Part shown: positions 14,314 through 28,500 of the stretch, piece after piece
How positions within the stretch are numbered: position 1 is the stretch's first letter
Layout of the letters: each line of letters opens with the position of its first letter
Assembly (NCBI RefSeq): GCF_001949145.1
Contig: NW_019091356.1
Location: forward strand, 1,253,212 to 1,317,211
DNA length: 64,000 bases
Source: Acanthaster planci
Lineage: Eukaryota; Echinodermata; Asteroidea; Valvatida; Acanthasteridae
Direction of reading: 5' to 3'
The notes under the pieces: generated by a model
The model's database searches: none
What the model was told of the DNA's origin: nothing
Seen by the model: the letters and a program-made list of their open reading frames with translations, nothing else
Program-made: the position numbers and the translations under genes

Positions 14314-15609
14314 ACAACACATTTTTTGATATCTGCTATTGTTAACAGGGCACATGACAAAGCAGTTGGAATAAGAAGTATGTGGAAAAAATCTCATTAT
14401 CTTGATCTTAGCTCATCCTAAAGTCCTCTTCCTTTGTGTTTACCCTGGAAACTCTGTACCCTCGTACAAGGTTGCAGTACACCTGTAGACCGTACTACAC
14501 AGTCACATGTACATGTACGTCAAAAAAACTTGAGCCCTCGTCCATTTCGGTGCACCTGGGTATCTTTTTTACAGAAAGTTACAGAAAGTGACTTTTTCCA
14601 GAGCACTGCTTTGGTTTGGTTTTTTAGTTTCAGTCCATCAGAACATTTTTCTCTCCCCTTTACTTTTCAAGTGACGATTTCCTCAGGCAGGTAAGGCTAG
14701 TAGTATTGCCCCTTCTCTTTGTCCCATAATGTTGAGAAGCCTCTCCTTATTCTCTTAAATTGCGTCTTCAGCCATTGCTGCTGTGCTTACTGGTACTAGC
14801 CACGTCTCCAATGTTGTCTTGTTGTTGAAATGTTTCTATTTTTCAGGGTGCCATCAATAAAACCCCAGTCTTGCCACCCAGAGGCTCTCGTATAGTGTTT
14901 ATGCCAACAGTCTTATTTACATAAAATAGCCACAACCCCTCCATTTCTTTGAGATACCCTAGATGTCAGTAGGGGAAAGTCAAAACCAGTTGTACGAGGG
15001 CACTCTACAATAATGAAACTTACTCTTGATCACTGACGTCTTGGGCCCAAGACTATACTATTGAAACCGCCGCTATCTAAAAACAAAAGAAGAAGCTGTA
15101 GTTCTTGGGATCTATTTCTTGCCCTCCTCTCCTGTAAAAAAAAAAAGTCTAGGGAGGGAGGGAGAGGGGGATTCTTCTATCCAGGAGAGCAGCAGGGGCG
15201 GGGAAACAAAGAGCCAGCCTGTGGCCAGATATTTCTTTCATGTGGGTTACTCATGCAGAGCAGGACTGTTTATTAGATTTGCGCACTGATGGGAGAGGTT
15301 CTAGTAATGCAGCGGCATGACTTAAGGGTGTTGGTCACCGGTGCTGCTGGTACACACAGTTACCTGGTGTGCTGGGTGAGGGTTGCCTGTGTAATGGGCT
15401 CAGGCATCGGGTTACTGGAGCTCTTTGGAGTTAAAGGGCCATGGTTTACCCACTGGAAAAAGTCACTGTTTGGTGTGGAGTTTTGTTAATGCACCCGTGT
15501 ATGGAGCTAATGCCCACATGTGATAGAAATGCTCGTACTTGGGGCCTTTAAATGAGGGAGACCTTTGTTTTACCATTAGAACAAGAATTCCAGCCTGTGG
15601 ACTTGTTCA

Positions 15610-15835
15610 AAAGTTTGTTTATTTTATTTATTTATATCTGTACATCCAACTACCATTTAGTGGCCATGACAGGATGAAGTGCCCATCAAGAAGACGATGA
15701 AGAAATGTTCATTTTTAGAAAAACCCCAGTTAAAAAAAATGTTCCAGGGAAGACCCATTGAATCAGGCAGGGACTGAAAACCCAATCCACATGCTAACCT
15801 AGGTGGAAGGCAAGGAAAGAGCCCCCACACCATGT
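15610..15835 (-). mobile_element. SINE-like repeat, copy 1 (reverse orientation)
   Basis: Read on -, this has CTTGCCTTCCACCT, then GATTGGGTTTTCAGTCCCT, then TTCTTCATCGTCTTCTTGA, and ends in TGGATGTACAGATATAAATA followed by an AT-rich tail. The same blocks in the same order lie on + at 60765-60995, so it is a dispersed family with a fixed 3' end and A-rich tail, as SINEs have. Outer ends are approximate. Confidence 0.75.
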
Positions 15836-18800
15836 AGGAAGGAAAAGCACCACCTTGATTCCCTAGAATCCATCATTCAGTGGCATTCGCATCCCTAACC
15901 CCCTAGGGACCACTGAAATTATGCATGTCCTTGTTGGATTAGGGTTAAGTCTAAATTGACTTGTAAACAAGGAAGAAATTACAAGACTGCTTCCAAGAAG
16001 AGGGAAATGAGAGGTACATTGTAAATCTCTAACCAAAAACAGAATATCCTGATATGATATATTTTTCCATATAGACAGTGAGCTATGCAACGTGTGAACA
16101 TATCCATGGTCATGAATGCAGGTTGTTACTTGATAGGTCCTGTGTTGAGCCGTGGTTGAATCCCATAAAATGATGGATTTCAAGTGGCCGGATGGACTGA
16201 TCACAGCCCCCTTAACAATCCGGTGGGTGTGCGCAGGACTGGCCCGCAAATGCAATTTGTGGTGTATTTGCCATGGCCCGCTGGTTGTAAATTTGGACCC
16301 CCTTCCAATGTCGCGGAATGTCTGATCTCACTACACCATCAGATTATGAGTGGCAGCAACAAGTGTGTCCAAATTGAACGTGGGCAAGGCATTACTCTCT
16401 CGGATGTTTGGACCATCTGTCAGGCTAAATTGGATAAAAGTTTTCTTGTAATAATACAGTCCTCTTGATCTTTTTTCTTGTTAGGGTGGGTGGGTTACTG
16501 TTTATACCCGGTACATGTAGTTAGTGAGGAACAGGTCGCTGTTTGTGCTTACCAGACTTGACTTGCATATGTGTAGGTTAAATTTGCTGTTCAGGAAAGG
16601 TGATTATTTCAAACATTAAGAATCATGTCCTTCAATCATAAAGAAGTGATAAATATGCCTACATGTGCAGTTAAAAAAGAAAGAAGTCTGATGAGAAGAA
16701 AAGTCTGAGAAAATTCCATGTCAAGCAGTAAGTGCAGGAGCCCCTTTAAAGTCTGGGGGATGCAGGGTTGTTTATTAATTTACATTAGGGCCTACATCCA
16801 AGCTGGCTTTAAGGGTAAAGTGGATTATCAGTGTTAACAAGGAGAAATGTTCTCTCCATCTCTTCACATCCAATTACCTCTGATCAACTGGTGTTCAACC
16901 TCTTTGAAAAAAGTGCCAACAAATTATCACCCAAAGCAGTTTGAATTTAATCCACCTGAGATGGGGTGTTGGAAGACACACAACAAGGGTAATTATGACC
17001 CAGATGGTGTGATAAACATTTTTTTTTTTCTGTTTGTGGGGAAGAAATACTGGTATTAGCCAAAGTTAAGAGCCTGAAGGGGAGAGGTAGGGAAGAGGTT
17101 ATCAGTTTTGAATGCTTGGAGGGTGAGAGGGCTTGTTGGTACCGGTAGTTAATGGGCTGTGGTTGAGCACAGGCTTGGTACAATTCTCCCCCAGGGATAT
17201 CGGTCAACCTTCATGGGGCATAACTTGTTCTCTGGAGATGGAAGAATATTATCTTGGAGCTGTTCTTGGCACTGTGATTCACCTCCAAGCTATTTGTGAT
17301 AAGAGGGATTTTTTTTTGAAGAGGCAGCTTGCTCAGAATACTCTGGTTACACTGTTCTGAAGATCTTTTGGTGTAAATACAGTGGGTCTGAGACAGAAAC
17401 TTCAAAGCTTTACAAAGTGACAAATGTATAAGTGTTAAAAATGCTTCAAAAATATGGAAATTGTAATATAACTGGTCCATAGTTGTTAAATGTCATTGAT
17501 GTACCAGTAGTTAGTCGCAATACTACATGTACCTGTAACTTGGGGCCATTTTGAAAAGCAACATTTACTGTGTAACATCCATTGACTGACTTTAGGATCA
17601 AGTAAGCATGCGTCTTGAAACCTCCATTTCAAGATGAATTAAAGTCTTGTTTAAGGAGTTGGCCTACACATCATTTTAATGACTGAGTTTTGTTTCATTT
17701 GTTTTTCCACCCATTGTCAAATTCCAACCATGATTCAACGTCAGTTTCGTGGAGTGCCATTTTGACAGTTGTGGTAGGAATGGTAGACATGTCACGTATT
17801 GACTTGGGTGAATTCAAGGCAACACAGTCAAGACACTGTTTCCTCACTGACTCTCAATATTACCCCGGGGAGATCCCTATGTGTTGGGGTCAGAGGTCAA
17901 GTAGGATGTTCAGGGTGTTTTGGTCGAAAAACAGCTTTCTGCTTGGAGGCGGCACGTACATGTTATGACCAGTGTAACATCTGTGGAGGCATTCTTGTGA
18001 TGAACCCCAGGCTTCCATGTTGGTCTACACATGGGTTTTTAACTTAAGAGTGCCACTTTTTCTTCAACACTACCTCTGACATACATAGAGACCATTTGCA
18101 TGTGACACAGATTTGGGTTTGTTTTCATCTGTAAGCATGACTTTATGAAGTTTATGATTTAGACAAGAGTGAGCCATCATGCTGCATTATGAACGGCTCT
18201 TATGAATATTCATACAGGTATGAATGTACTGGCATTCCTGGTCCAGACATTCCAGTCATTTCTGTTGCATACACAGGATCAAGTAGAGCAAGAGACACGA
18301 AAATAGCATCAACTACAATTGATTTGTACCCTCATATCTGCTTTGGAGAATGTTATGTATGGAAAGTGCATGAACCTGGGATACTTCTGGCAGTTGTTGG
18401 AATTTTGAATTGTTCATATTTTGGGAAAAACTCTCCAGCCTTTGGCACTTTCTTGGCCAGAATGTCAGTATTCTTAACCTGTACATGTAGAACCTAATAC
18501 TGCACCTGCATGTTAAAATGTCTCCACATGTCACAATACACCTCTATAACAATTCCCTAGTATTGGTATAAACGTACACAAACATGTACATGTACGTGTA
18601 TGTGGAACATGGGGTTCTTTAGAAGCAGTGTCCCTTGAAATATGTGCCAAAATGCAGTCTGTCTGTGAGGAACTAGCTTCATTGGTTCCCATGCAGTTTG
18701 TGTTCACTTAAGGTAATCAGAGTACCGGTACTACGGTAGTTGGGAACTACGGTAGTTACTGTGCTAGTATTTCTGTGGCTTCTCAAGTGTGCACATGGCA

Positions 18801-19408
18801 GAATAACATTAACAACATGCGGGGATCATGTCACTTTCGCAACAGGTCATTGCATTAAGGTTTGCCTTCTACCTCTGTAAAAACAGAAGATGAAGGGGTA
18901 AAATTGTTCGAATTAATCAATTCATGTGCAAAATAAATTCAAATTCAACAGACACTTTCCGGAATAAAAGACAGTCATGGATGTTGTGTTTCATACATGT
19001 ATGTTTTATAGAATATTGATTTAGCGGGAATTATACCACGATGACGCTTGTACTAAAGCAATTGTTGGTCAGACTTTCAAGGGCACCACTTTGTTAATCA
19101 TTAGTCAGGTGTTCATGTGCACATACCGGTACAGTATTTTATCCATGTATTTTTGTATTTTGTGTCTAGGTGTCCTGCTCTAATAATTTTTCCGGTCCTG
19201 GACTAAGAACCCACTGGCATCCCTGATGAACTCTTCAGTTGATCATTTCCTATCGTAAGATGGATTGACAACACAGTGTGGTTGCTGTGGTGATCTAGAA
19301 TGATATTCTAACCGGCAGGACCCTCATATTTTTTTGTTAGACTGCTTCACATGTGTCCACTGAGCAACTGGTTCTCATCTTGACCTCTTTGTTTGTAATT
19401 TTTATGTA
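15836..19408. other. Non-coding DNA upstream of the first GLI coding exon
   Basis: No exon is supported. The stretch includes short tandem ACGGTAGTT motifs near 18733-18760 and scattered CATGTACATG palindromes. It could contain a GLI promoter or 5' non-coding exon. A pyrimidine-rich tract and TAG at about 19390-19409 could be the acceptor of the exon holding the GLI start codon. Confidence 0.4.
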
Positions 19409-19470
19409 GAAATGCAAGTACGGTAGCAACAAGAAGTAGAATGTTGAGGTGAGGGGCTCTATGAGGCGGA

Positions 19471-19558
19471 ATGATGGCCACAATCAAACGGCACGAAGCG
19501 GAGACGAGCAAAAAGAGGAAGACCACCAGCAGTCCCAGGAACACGCCGGAAGAGCAAG
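19471..19558 (+). CDS. GLI: GLI first coding exon (candidate)
   Basis: ATG at 19471 (a second ATG follows directly at 19474) opens 29 codons beginning [17 protein letters not shown] and ends CAAG|GTATGT. The phase-1 donor joins the phase-1 acceptor at 29834 to read EEQ-DKDQVK. The basic KKRK patch suits a nuclear protein. No homology decides the start: vertebrate GLI N-termini are poorly conserved. An upstream ATG at 19461 reads in another frame through the whole exon. Confidence 0.65.
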
Positions 19559-22500
19559 GTATGTCCTCCTTTTGGTCATTTGTACATGTGGCCACTTGGT
19601 CTGAGCTGGTGGTGGACAAGTGAGCAGCCATCTCATCTGCCTTGGCACGGCACGTGGTGTGCTCGTCCTTTTGTACCGGTCCATTCATTACGCGAGTCCA
19701 TGTGAGTTCATTTTGCAAACCTGTAATGTATTCTTGTCCTGAGTTTTTTGGAACACAGATGTAGCAAAGAAGCTCATGTGGTCAGGCTCTGTCTCAATTA
19801 GTGGGCTATGGCTTAAAATGACACACGCCTATGGATAATGAATGAAGCCACTAGCAGGCAGCTTCCGTAGGCATGTGTATCAACTCTAGCCATAGTCAAG
19901 TTATATAGGCACGGGCCGTCTAGGCCTATTCCTGAAACCTTTTTAATAGTAGATGCCGTGAGTGACCCAGCTATTATACAAAATAAGTGATTCTTGACAG
20001 TTTCCTTAATTGGCCCCCGAGGGTGACGAAAAAGTACATTTTTGAACTTGGAAGATTCAGGCCTGTTGAAGGTAGGGTCAGTTTGAGTATTATTGGACAC
20101 GGTGCTTTCTGCTAATCCACCCTGAGTCAAAGTGCACCCTCACTGGCGAAAGAAAGACAGATCGGTATGAGGTTTTTCCAACCAGATTCTTGCACGCATT
20201 GGGCGTGCACATGAAGACCATACATTCCAGAATAAATTCGTTTGGCGCATTTAGCCTGCCCCATGGCAAACGCGCATAAACTTGCGCGTCTATGCAGTGA
20301 GTTCCTACCAGAGGATTTTCATTTAAAAACACCCCTTCTTTTGTTCCCGCTCAGAGTGGATACTGCAAGCTCCTAAGAGTGTGCAGTAATCTGGTACTCA
20401 AGATTTGTCAGGGTACCAGTTCTCATGGCCCTAACTCCCTCTTGTTTACATAGAATAGGCAAGGGTGTTAATCTGGGCAATCAATTAGGTAACCACCCCA
20501 CCTGGGCCTTCTCAAAGAAATTGGACTTTGCAGTGTTCTTTTGCACCGTTAAAAGTTGGCACCCATTCGTGCACTTGTATTGAAGTGAGCCCTCATGTGT
20601 TGGATTAGTGTCATTCATTTGCCAGTCAGTTGTGTCATCCACATTTTGTAGATAAAAGTACAGCTCTTTTTCTGTATGATCCTTGCAAGTTACTGCTGAT
20701 TTGAATGATGTGACAAACTATTGTTTTCCGCTTTATTGCTTTTCTGGGGGAGAGAAATACTCTTGTGTCAGTGTCTGGCATTGTCAGAATGTCCAAAATT
20801 GAAACAAATCTGTGAACCTCTTCAGAGTGTGGTTGAGTAACCAATTTTTTGCACCCTCGTGGCCAGTCACCATGGCAATCCATCCCACTCGTCATTTATC
20901 ACCATCTTTGCCCGGGAGATGAAACAAACAGTGGATGCTAATGGCAGGGTCAAGAAGTTAATGCCATCCGGTGGGGATTCAACCGGCTACTTCACCACCA
21001 CTCTGGCATCCCCGAGATTTCTTTCCCCCTGCCTGGGACCCCTTGCACTTGTCTGCTGTTGATAAACTTGGCTGGGTCATAGTCGCTGCTGTGACGGACG
21101 TGCTTCAATCTAGCACTTTACGACTGCTGCTCTCTTGGAGCCTATCATGAATTTATTTTTTGTTTTTTGGTGGGGGGAGGGGATAGGGGAGAAGGGGGTG
21201 TAGGCAACATGTACCGGCAGCTTCTCAGGCGAGAAATTAGCTGCCCTTTTTGGTAGACAAGCTTTTACCCCAACACCTGTGGAGTTTGTGAAATAGGACC
21301 AGTTGAACGGCACTTAAAATTTTGAGTGGGCTTTTTTAGTGTGGCATGAAAATGAAGTGCATGAAGTGTCTTATTGTATCTGGACATTGTGCATAACATA
21401 ATGACCGTTGGATGCATGTAGACATGTACGGTGTGCTGGTACATTAAGACAAGCAGCGTGTTAGGTCCCGCTTCCAGTGATAGAAAACCCAGTCTCACTT
21501 TGCTTCCAATTCCGGAAAAAAATCTACACTCTACCTCTGCCGCTCCCTGCATGGCCTTTCTTTCCCTGTAACAATCTTTTGTTAAACTGCATTTGTTTCA
21601 AACCCTGAAAAGCTTTATTGGCAGCGTTATACTTCAAGCATATTCTCATTTGTTTTGAATCGTTGCATTTTGTTCAGTCTTTCCTTATTACATATTCAGT
21701 GGTGCTTGATCATGTTTACTGACTTGGCTCAGCCTCTCAAATCGTTACCCCTGTCCATATTGGCCCATTCCAATCGCTACTGGATTAGACTGAGGCAGTC
21801 TTCTGCTAACACTCCTTGATTAGTCCTGGATCAAGTGCCAGCAGCCGCTCTTCAAATACGCCCAGCAATCTTCCTTGTTTGCTGGAATACACTTGGCAAA
21901 CTTGTAGAGGACCTTTGCAAGTTTGCCCAGGACTAAACTCAGAATGGAGACAAGCTCATAAATTCTTTGGAGAGGCCAGGGGACTGGAGTGGAGTTAACT
22001 GCTTTCGCCCTCCAGTTCACAAAGGATTAAAGTGGGAGACTCAACAGAGGAGGGGGGAATGCGGCTACTAGTGTTCTGTTGAGCCATTCCTGCTACCTGT
22101 AGTCAATGTTCCAAATTGCATTACTCTTTTCTGACTCATTGCTGGAACATGTTTGATCAGTCCACAGTTGGAATAACCAACAGTAGGTACATAATTGAGC
22201 CAGAGGTAACGGTTTATAAACTACATGTAGATGAACAAGCCATTGGAACTCACATGGTCACATGTTTGGAAGTAACTCGACTTGACAAAGACTGTTGAGA
22301 TGTGAGTTCTCAACAGTTCCATTCATACCAGTTTTTGTGCATTGAATGGGTCATTTGCATTTTAGTGAGTTGAAAGAGAGGCTGGACTTTAAAAGCTTCA
22401 GCCTCTTGAATTATACATGTAGGCCTACATGTACATGTACATGTAAGTGCACGAAGCTCAGCAACCTTTGTGGTAACGGTGTGAGAGGGCCATTGTTTTC

Positions 22501-25500
22501 CGATTTTTGTGGTTTCTGAATCACATACATATACATGTACATGGAACAAAAAATTTCTTGAAATTACAAGAATAGCAAACGCAGCAAATAGAGCAGTTGT
22601 GTCTTGGCAAACTACATGTACATGTACTTTGTGCTGACTTTAGATTCATACATTGTAGGCCTGTATGTTGTGCTTTTTTAATCCTTTTTACACCGGTGTG
22701 CATGTCAGGCGTTGGAGCTGATCACATTTGAATTAGACAGATGTCGTTTGTCTTGATCATATTATTATGTTCTGTATGTACATGTATATTTGGTTCATAA
22801 TCCTGTGTAAATTTTGTTTATTGAGAGAGTTCTGACCCAGTTTCAAGCCACTTCACCAACTGCTTCTGTTCCTGTAATCTAAAGTACAACCACTTTAACT
22901 GTCAACAGAAGAGAAGTCAGGAGTATTTGTTGTAAAGTTATTCTCTGTTTACTCCTGCTGATAGCCTCATTTGGGTTTTACATACACAGCCAAGGAGTGA
23001 CACATTTATGAGATTGGTTTGGACGATGTTTCATCCAATATCCAAACCAAGGAGGTTTTCAGTGAGAGGAAAAAATTTCTCCAGTTTCACTCCAGTGTTA
23101 GGAATGAGGTGAGAGATTATGGGTCAGAGGTCACCTCATTCATTTTCCAGCCCTAACCCCAGGTTAGAATCAAGGCAGAGACCACCCAAGTGTTTGTTTG
23201 TGTGTGGGCCTTTGCGAGAGTCCCCGGCTGTTTTTTAAATAGTTGGGGGAGCGTAACATCCCCAGTTGCTTCTTCACAAAAGCAAAGACCCGGTAAACAA
23301 CTTGGTAAATAACTTAGGTGGCTGGGACCAGTGCGGTTGCACCTCCGCCCACATGATAGAAATTGATCTTGGGACAGACAATGGATTTCCTGCTCATCTT
23401 GGAGAGTGGCCTCAAGTCATTCAATGGGCACCGACGACGTGTTGCCTGGTTAAGCAATGAGGGCCCGACATTCTTCCTGCTCCTCTCTCAGGCTGCTGCC
23501 CGGAATCGGATGGACAGAGGTGCTGAGCTGATTATCCTGCCTTTTGTGGACTAATAATGCAAACCATCCCGGTCAATTTCTGTCGGCAATATTGAAAGAA
23601 GGACCAGTCATCCTTCCATCACCATGGAGTCATCATTCCTGGATTGAAATATAATTGTTGTCAGTGCTGGATTATTGCCGTGGACAATGTTGGATGTCAC
23701 ATTGTCAGGAAAGATGTTCAACACTCTTTCACTTTGAGGGGATCTGTTTTAAAAAAAAATTGACGTCAGAGCACAGAGCAAGGAAACTGCTGTAAGATCA
23801 GTGGAAAGGATTATATAGTTCTGCGTTCATTTGTTCTCCTGGGATGTGGTTAGCCAGCATCATTTTCATTTGAGGAAAGGTGTGATTCGTGGAGGAGTTT
23901 CGTCATGTTCAGGATAATATACATTTGCCATCGGAACTCTCTAGAGTAAGCTGTACTGTATCGCAGTTTAGTTTCAATTTCAAACCAGCAACAGAGTCTA
24001 GTAAGATTCAACAGCAGGGCCAATTTCTGTTTGATCTCGTAAGTACATGTAGTGAACTTCTGTATTTGGAGTCATAGCTTTTTGTGGAATTCATCGAGTT
24101 TGATGCTTTACCTGTTTGTTTGGGGTTGACACTTTGGCGAATCTGCCAACTTCACCAACTGTGATCAAGTTAACCAATCACCTATGTGGGAAACCAACAA
24201 ATAAACAGGAAATGTGACATATTTTTGTCGAATTGGAGGTTTCATATGTCAAGCATTGAAGAAAGTTTTACATTGGCAGCATTAGTCAGAAACCTGTCTC
24301 CCTTTTACTCGATTGAAATGTCCATTTCAGACGGGTGTGAAATTTATTGTGCGGTTTCAGTGATAAAAGTTAGGAGCCAAATACATTTAGTCTGTGTTTT
24401 GTTTCCCCTGGTACCATTTGACATTTGTTCTTTAAAAGAGGCTGGCTCATTACATGTGCGTGTGTTGTAGTACCAGTAGCCCATTTCTGCACTTTTGCAT
24501 TCAGAAGTACATGTATTTTAGCCAGTGGCCAGGACAACCTTGTACGTGTACCAGCTATATGATGCCTATGGGACTGGTAATGCTAGCCCTTGCATTCCAA
24601 CCACACTAATACATGTAATTTGCCCATTATTCATCCTTGGATGAAAAGAGCACCAATGCCAGCAGTCTGTTCCCTGTCAGGTTAACACCTACATGTATAA
24701 TCCCATACTGCATTTGTAAATAATCAAGGGCCCCCCCCCACATGCCATCTAAGGCAGGCTGTAAGGCAACACCACTGGCTTTATTTAACAACTTGGAGTG
24801 GCTCAATCATGAGGCCTGTTACTGTTGACCTATACAACTCAAGGAACAAGAGGCCTTTCTAGTCTGGTGGGGCAGAATGGTGAACCACAGACCCCGAGAT
24901 TACCAGAACTGCTGGTACAGAACATGTGCATCAGCTAGTGTTGGTAGACCAAGAACTTATGACAGCATTGGTCTGCATTTGGTATAAGTACATGTACATA
25001 GTAGACTGGAGTTGAAACTAATAAAAATGCTGAGATCCATGTACTCAGAACAGGACTTGCCAGAACAGATCACCTCGATAGGTGACATTAGAGATTTTAA
25101 AACTGTCGCAGAGTCATGTGCAGTTGGAATGAGCAACCCCGTACCATTCTGAGTGGTGCTCAAGTATTCATCCAGATACAGACGCTCTCCTTGCACGTAG
25201 GTTTTTTTTATCAGCCTGAAGGGTTAATTCCACCGGTCAACTTACTCCAAAAGTATGCAGTATTGTTAGTATCAAAAGTTTAAGACTGTTGTGTAGTTTG
25301 ATCACTTGGATTTATGTGGAGTGAAACGGTTCATGATCAGGTTTTCTGATCTCTGAATGCTATGGTTTGATCAAGGGAAATGGTACCAAAAAGAAATTTG
25401 TTTTTGGCATTTCTGTGTGTCAAACTGTATAGGTTACATTTACATGTACAGTGGAGTTTGGGAAAGATATTCTCATCCCAGAAAGTGTGCAGTGCCCTTC

Positions 25501-28500
25501 CTCTGCCTCAGTTGTGCCCGTGTGACACATCCCTCCTCCATTGTTCTCAGCACACCCCTGAGGATAAAGCTGATTTCTTTGAATTTTATCAGGTCTTTGT
25601 GGGAGCAACTTAGTAAGGAGTAGTGGTGACTTGTCCCAGTCTGGCATGTGAGCATATTCCCCAGGGCCTTATACCAGTTGTCTGGTGAGACTTTCACCCA
25701 AGAGCTTCAATGGAAGAAACAGATGGCCACGTTTGGAGATAAGCCAACCTCCTAAGCTGGCCCTGGGCCCAATTGAGCTGTGTTCGCACTGGACAAATTT
25801 TTTTCCCATGGGTTAAACCCGGCCTAACGTTAAAAAGCGATCAAATGTGACCACTCTCTGCACTTGGACTTCCCACACGAGAAAATTTTACCAAGATCGT
25901 GGGAAAAGTAACCAAGCCGGCAATGCAATGACTTATGAGAGCGCTTTGCGTAACCTTTCTGCCTTTCTGTCCCTAGACACAACGTTACCGTCATCATTAT
26001 CATCTGGAATTCGTGCACTCCTTAACACCAGTTAATCTTCCAGCAGTGTCCATAACAATTTCTGCCATGATTGCGACCACAAAAGGAAACAATTTACTGG
26101 AAATATTCGCCTCATGCCATACCGCGGCGAAGTGTGCAACGTGCATGCGTTGTTTCCCTGTGCTTGGGCCAGATGTATGCTCTACTGGCCACTTTGCTTT
26201 TAGCGACTCGGGCTGACCCCACTGGACTTTCCATCACGGGAAAAGTGTCTGGTTAAATTCTTCCTGGGCAGAAGTTGGCTGGTAAACATTACCACGCCGC
26301 TCAGTAAAATTAACCAAGATGAAAAATTCCTGGGGTGTCCACACTGGACGTAAAATGGGAAAAGTAACCGTCATCTTGGTAAGTTTGAAAAAAATGATCC
26401 AGTGCAAACACGGCTTTAGACCTTCTTCATGATGCTTCCATGTTTGTCTTGTTCCCTGTTGACCCACTGTCAAAAGTAATACAACTTCACATTTGATAAA
26501 AGGGAACAGCCTTTTTTTCCTTCCAGCCTCAGTTTGGTTTGGTTACATAGCTTCAGATGGTAACATAGCAAGATAGCTGCCCTATGTTAGAGGTGTAAAG
26601 GATGATTGGAAGTGAATGGATGGAGACAATGCCTTAGAGACCAGGCGCACATGATGCATGATGCCCACTTGTGTGATTTGTTGAGGGTTAGATTTGAATT
26701 AAAGATCAGGATTGCTTGGCAATAGCATTGATGAAGATTGAAGGAGTTTCTGCTGTTTTAGAATTCTAGGACAGAACCCTAAATTAGAAATACCTCCCCA
26801 AATGTTGGAGCCAATGTGTCAAACTGGTACATGATTGGGATAATCCCTTTTCTAGGTTGCATTTTTTCACTGTTTAGTGTGTGCCATTTGTCTAGCAAAT
26901 GAGCTAGCCTTGTCATGTGGGTAATATCAGTGAACATTGCACACTCTGAGGTTGACCTCGGTCGATGCGAAAAGACACTGTGCATGCCTTATGCCACGTG
27001 AAGTACCACAACTTGTCGTCGGTCATGAGTTAGTCACATGGCAGCTTAATGACAGCTCACACCACAAAGCAAATAAGCTCCATCTTACATTGTCTTATCT
27101 CTGCACAGTTTACTTATGAACAATTGAATGGAAATGCTCCCTGTACTCTCACAGAACCATACTACATGTAAATAATGAGGTTGTTGACTTTCATATATCG
27201 CTGATGACTTTCATCTTCCCAACAAATCAGAGGAGGAGCCTGACTAGTGGGAAATTATAATAAGGGTAGTCCAGTCTGGTTCTGGGCATGATTAATGATT
27301 AACTTTGGGTACCATGAGTTCCACCCCCCTCCCTGAAGACTCTTTTCTGCTGATCTTTTCACAGGAACTTTCTTGGAATATGTTGTGGTTGCGGTCACTT
27401 ACGGGGCCACTGATTCCTTGTGGTCTGCTCATTGAAAACAGACAAAGAAATGTCTATAGGGCTGTGCTGGACTTCCAGTTCTGTAGAGGTTTTTATTGCA
27501 ACTTGAAGAACCACTTCAAGTTCTCTCATGTTTGGACTCTAGCCTCTGTCTGGACATTTAAGTCGAAGAAAGCCAAATTATAGTCATAACTTAAGTAATG
27601 TTCTCCATAGTGTTAAGAAAAACTGAACATTTTAAAGTGCGAGTACACGTAGTTTACATGTAGTTGAACGTTAACAAAGCTGCTTTAGATTTGAATTTAG
27701 TAATCTTGTTTCTAAGTTCCAGTGAAGCCACTCACCACTGTGAAAAAATCCTGCATCACATAGTGCTGTGCGCGTGATGTGGCACAGTGTGCATGGGCGT
27801 TTTCATTAAAAAGCCTCCTTTGAATTTCAAATTTTGGCGTCTGTACTTCGCACTCCGCGCTTGCAGTCTGGTTGCCAAATTTTCCTCATGTTTGCAGATG
27901 AAAGAGTTGCATGCCTGATCCTTTATATCATTGTGTTCATCGTGGTCAAAACGGGTCCACTTTTGGGTGGTGAAAGAGTGGCGAAAAATGTCAGGTGTCT
28001 ACATGAAATTATTTCTCAGAATTTTAACAAACTTAAAAATTCTTTTGCTTGAGAAAAGGCTTGTCTGGAGTGGATTATTTCCATTTATTTTCAGACTCTC
28101 AGGTTTGAAATTTGAATAAGGAGAATGGATTTTTTTTGGGGGGGGGGAATTATTCAGAAATTCGGACTATAGTCCCAATACCAGTTCTTCTTAGGTTTGA
28201 AAAAGGGTTTTATGTATCTCACATTGTATGTTTGTACATGTACATGATCTTCTAAGAGAGGAAAATAATGAATTAAAAACAGCTTTTTGTAGATTTTTTG
28301 ATAGAAATTTGACATTGACTCACAAAATCTTTGAATAAATTACAAATGTAGGCCTAGATGATAAAAGTTTGATGTGTGAATAATGAAACACAGACATCAT
28401 AGTAAATATGTGTACAAGTGTCATTAATGGATTAAAAAATATTAAAAATAAAATTTAAGTCCATAGTGCTAGACCTTTAATCCACCTCTGTCCTTCCGTT

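Larger units (their letters stand above)
3356..15605. other. Long non-coding stretch between EMC6 and GLI
   Basis: This holds the EMC6 3' UTR and then intergenic or GLI upstream DNA. No exon with recognisable protein similarity was found on either strand. Short reading frames look like chance. ACATGTACATG-type palindromes recur (for example 8721-8780, 13370-13382, 13486-13497, 14508-14520). A GC-richer patch at about 5640-5830 could be a promoter or 5' exon, but nothing in the sequence decides this. A short hairpin is listed separately at 14284-14313. Confidence 0.5.

Noticed and set aside
15289-15489. Frame containing VTGAAG, like a nucleotide-sugar epimerase motif
   Set aside because: Only one short motif, no second conserved block and no neighbouring exons.
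19347-19718. 123-codon open frame on - with a hydrophobic stretch resembling a membrane protein
   Set aside because: It lies exactly opposite the lysine-rich GLI first exon; the reverse complement of AAG/AGG codons gives Leu/Phe/Pro-rich sequence. No family resemblance.
28138-28148. G-run as a G-quadruplex regulator
   Set aside because: A single uninterrupted run without spaced G-tracts; homopolymer runs are common in this window.
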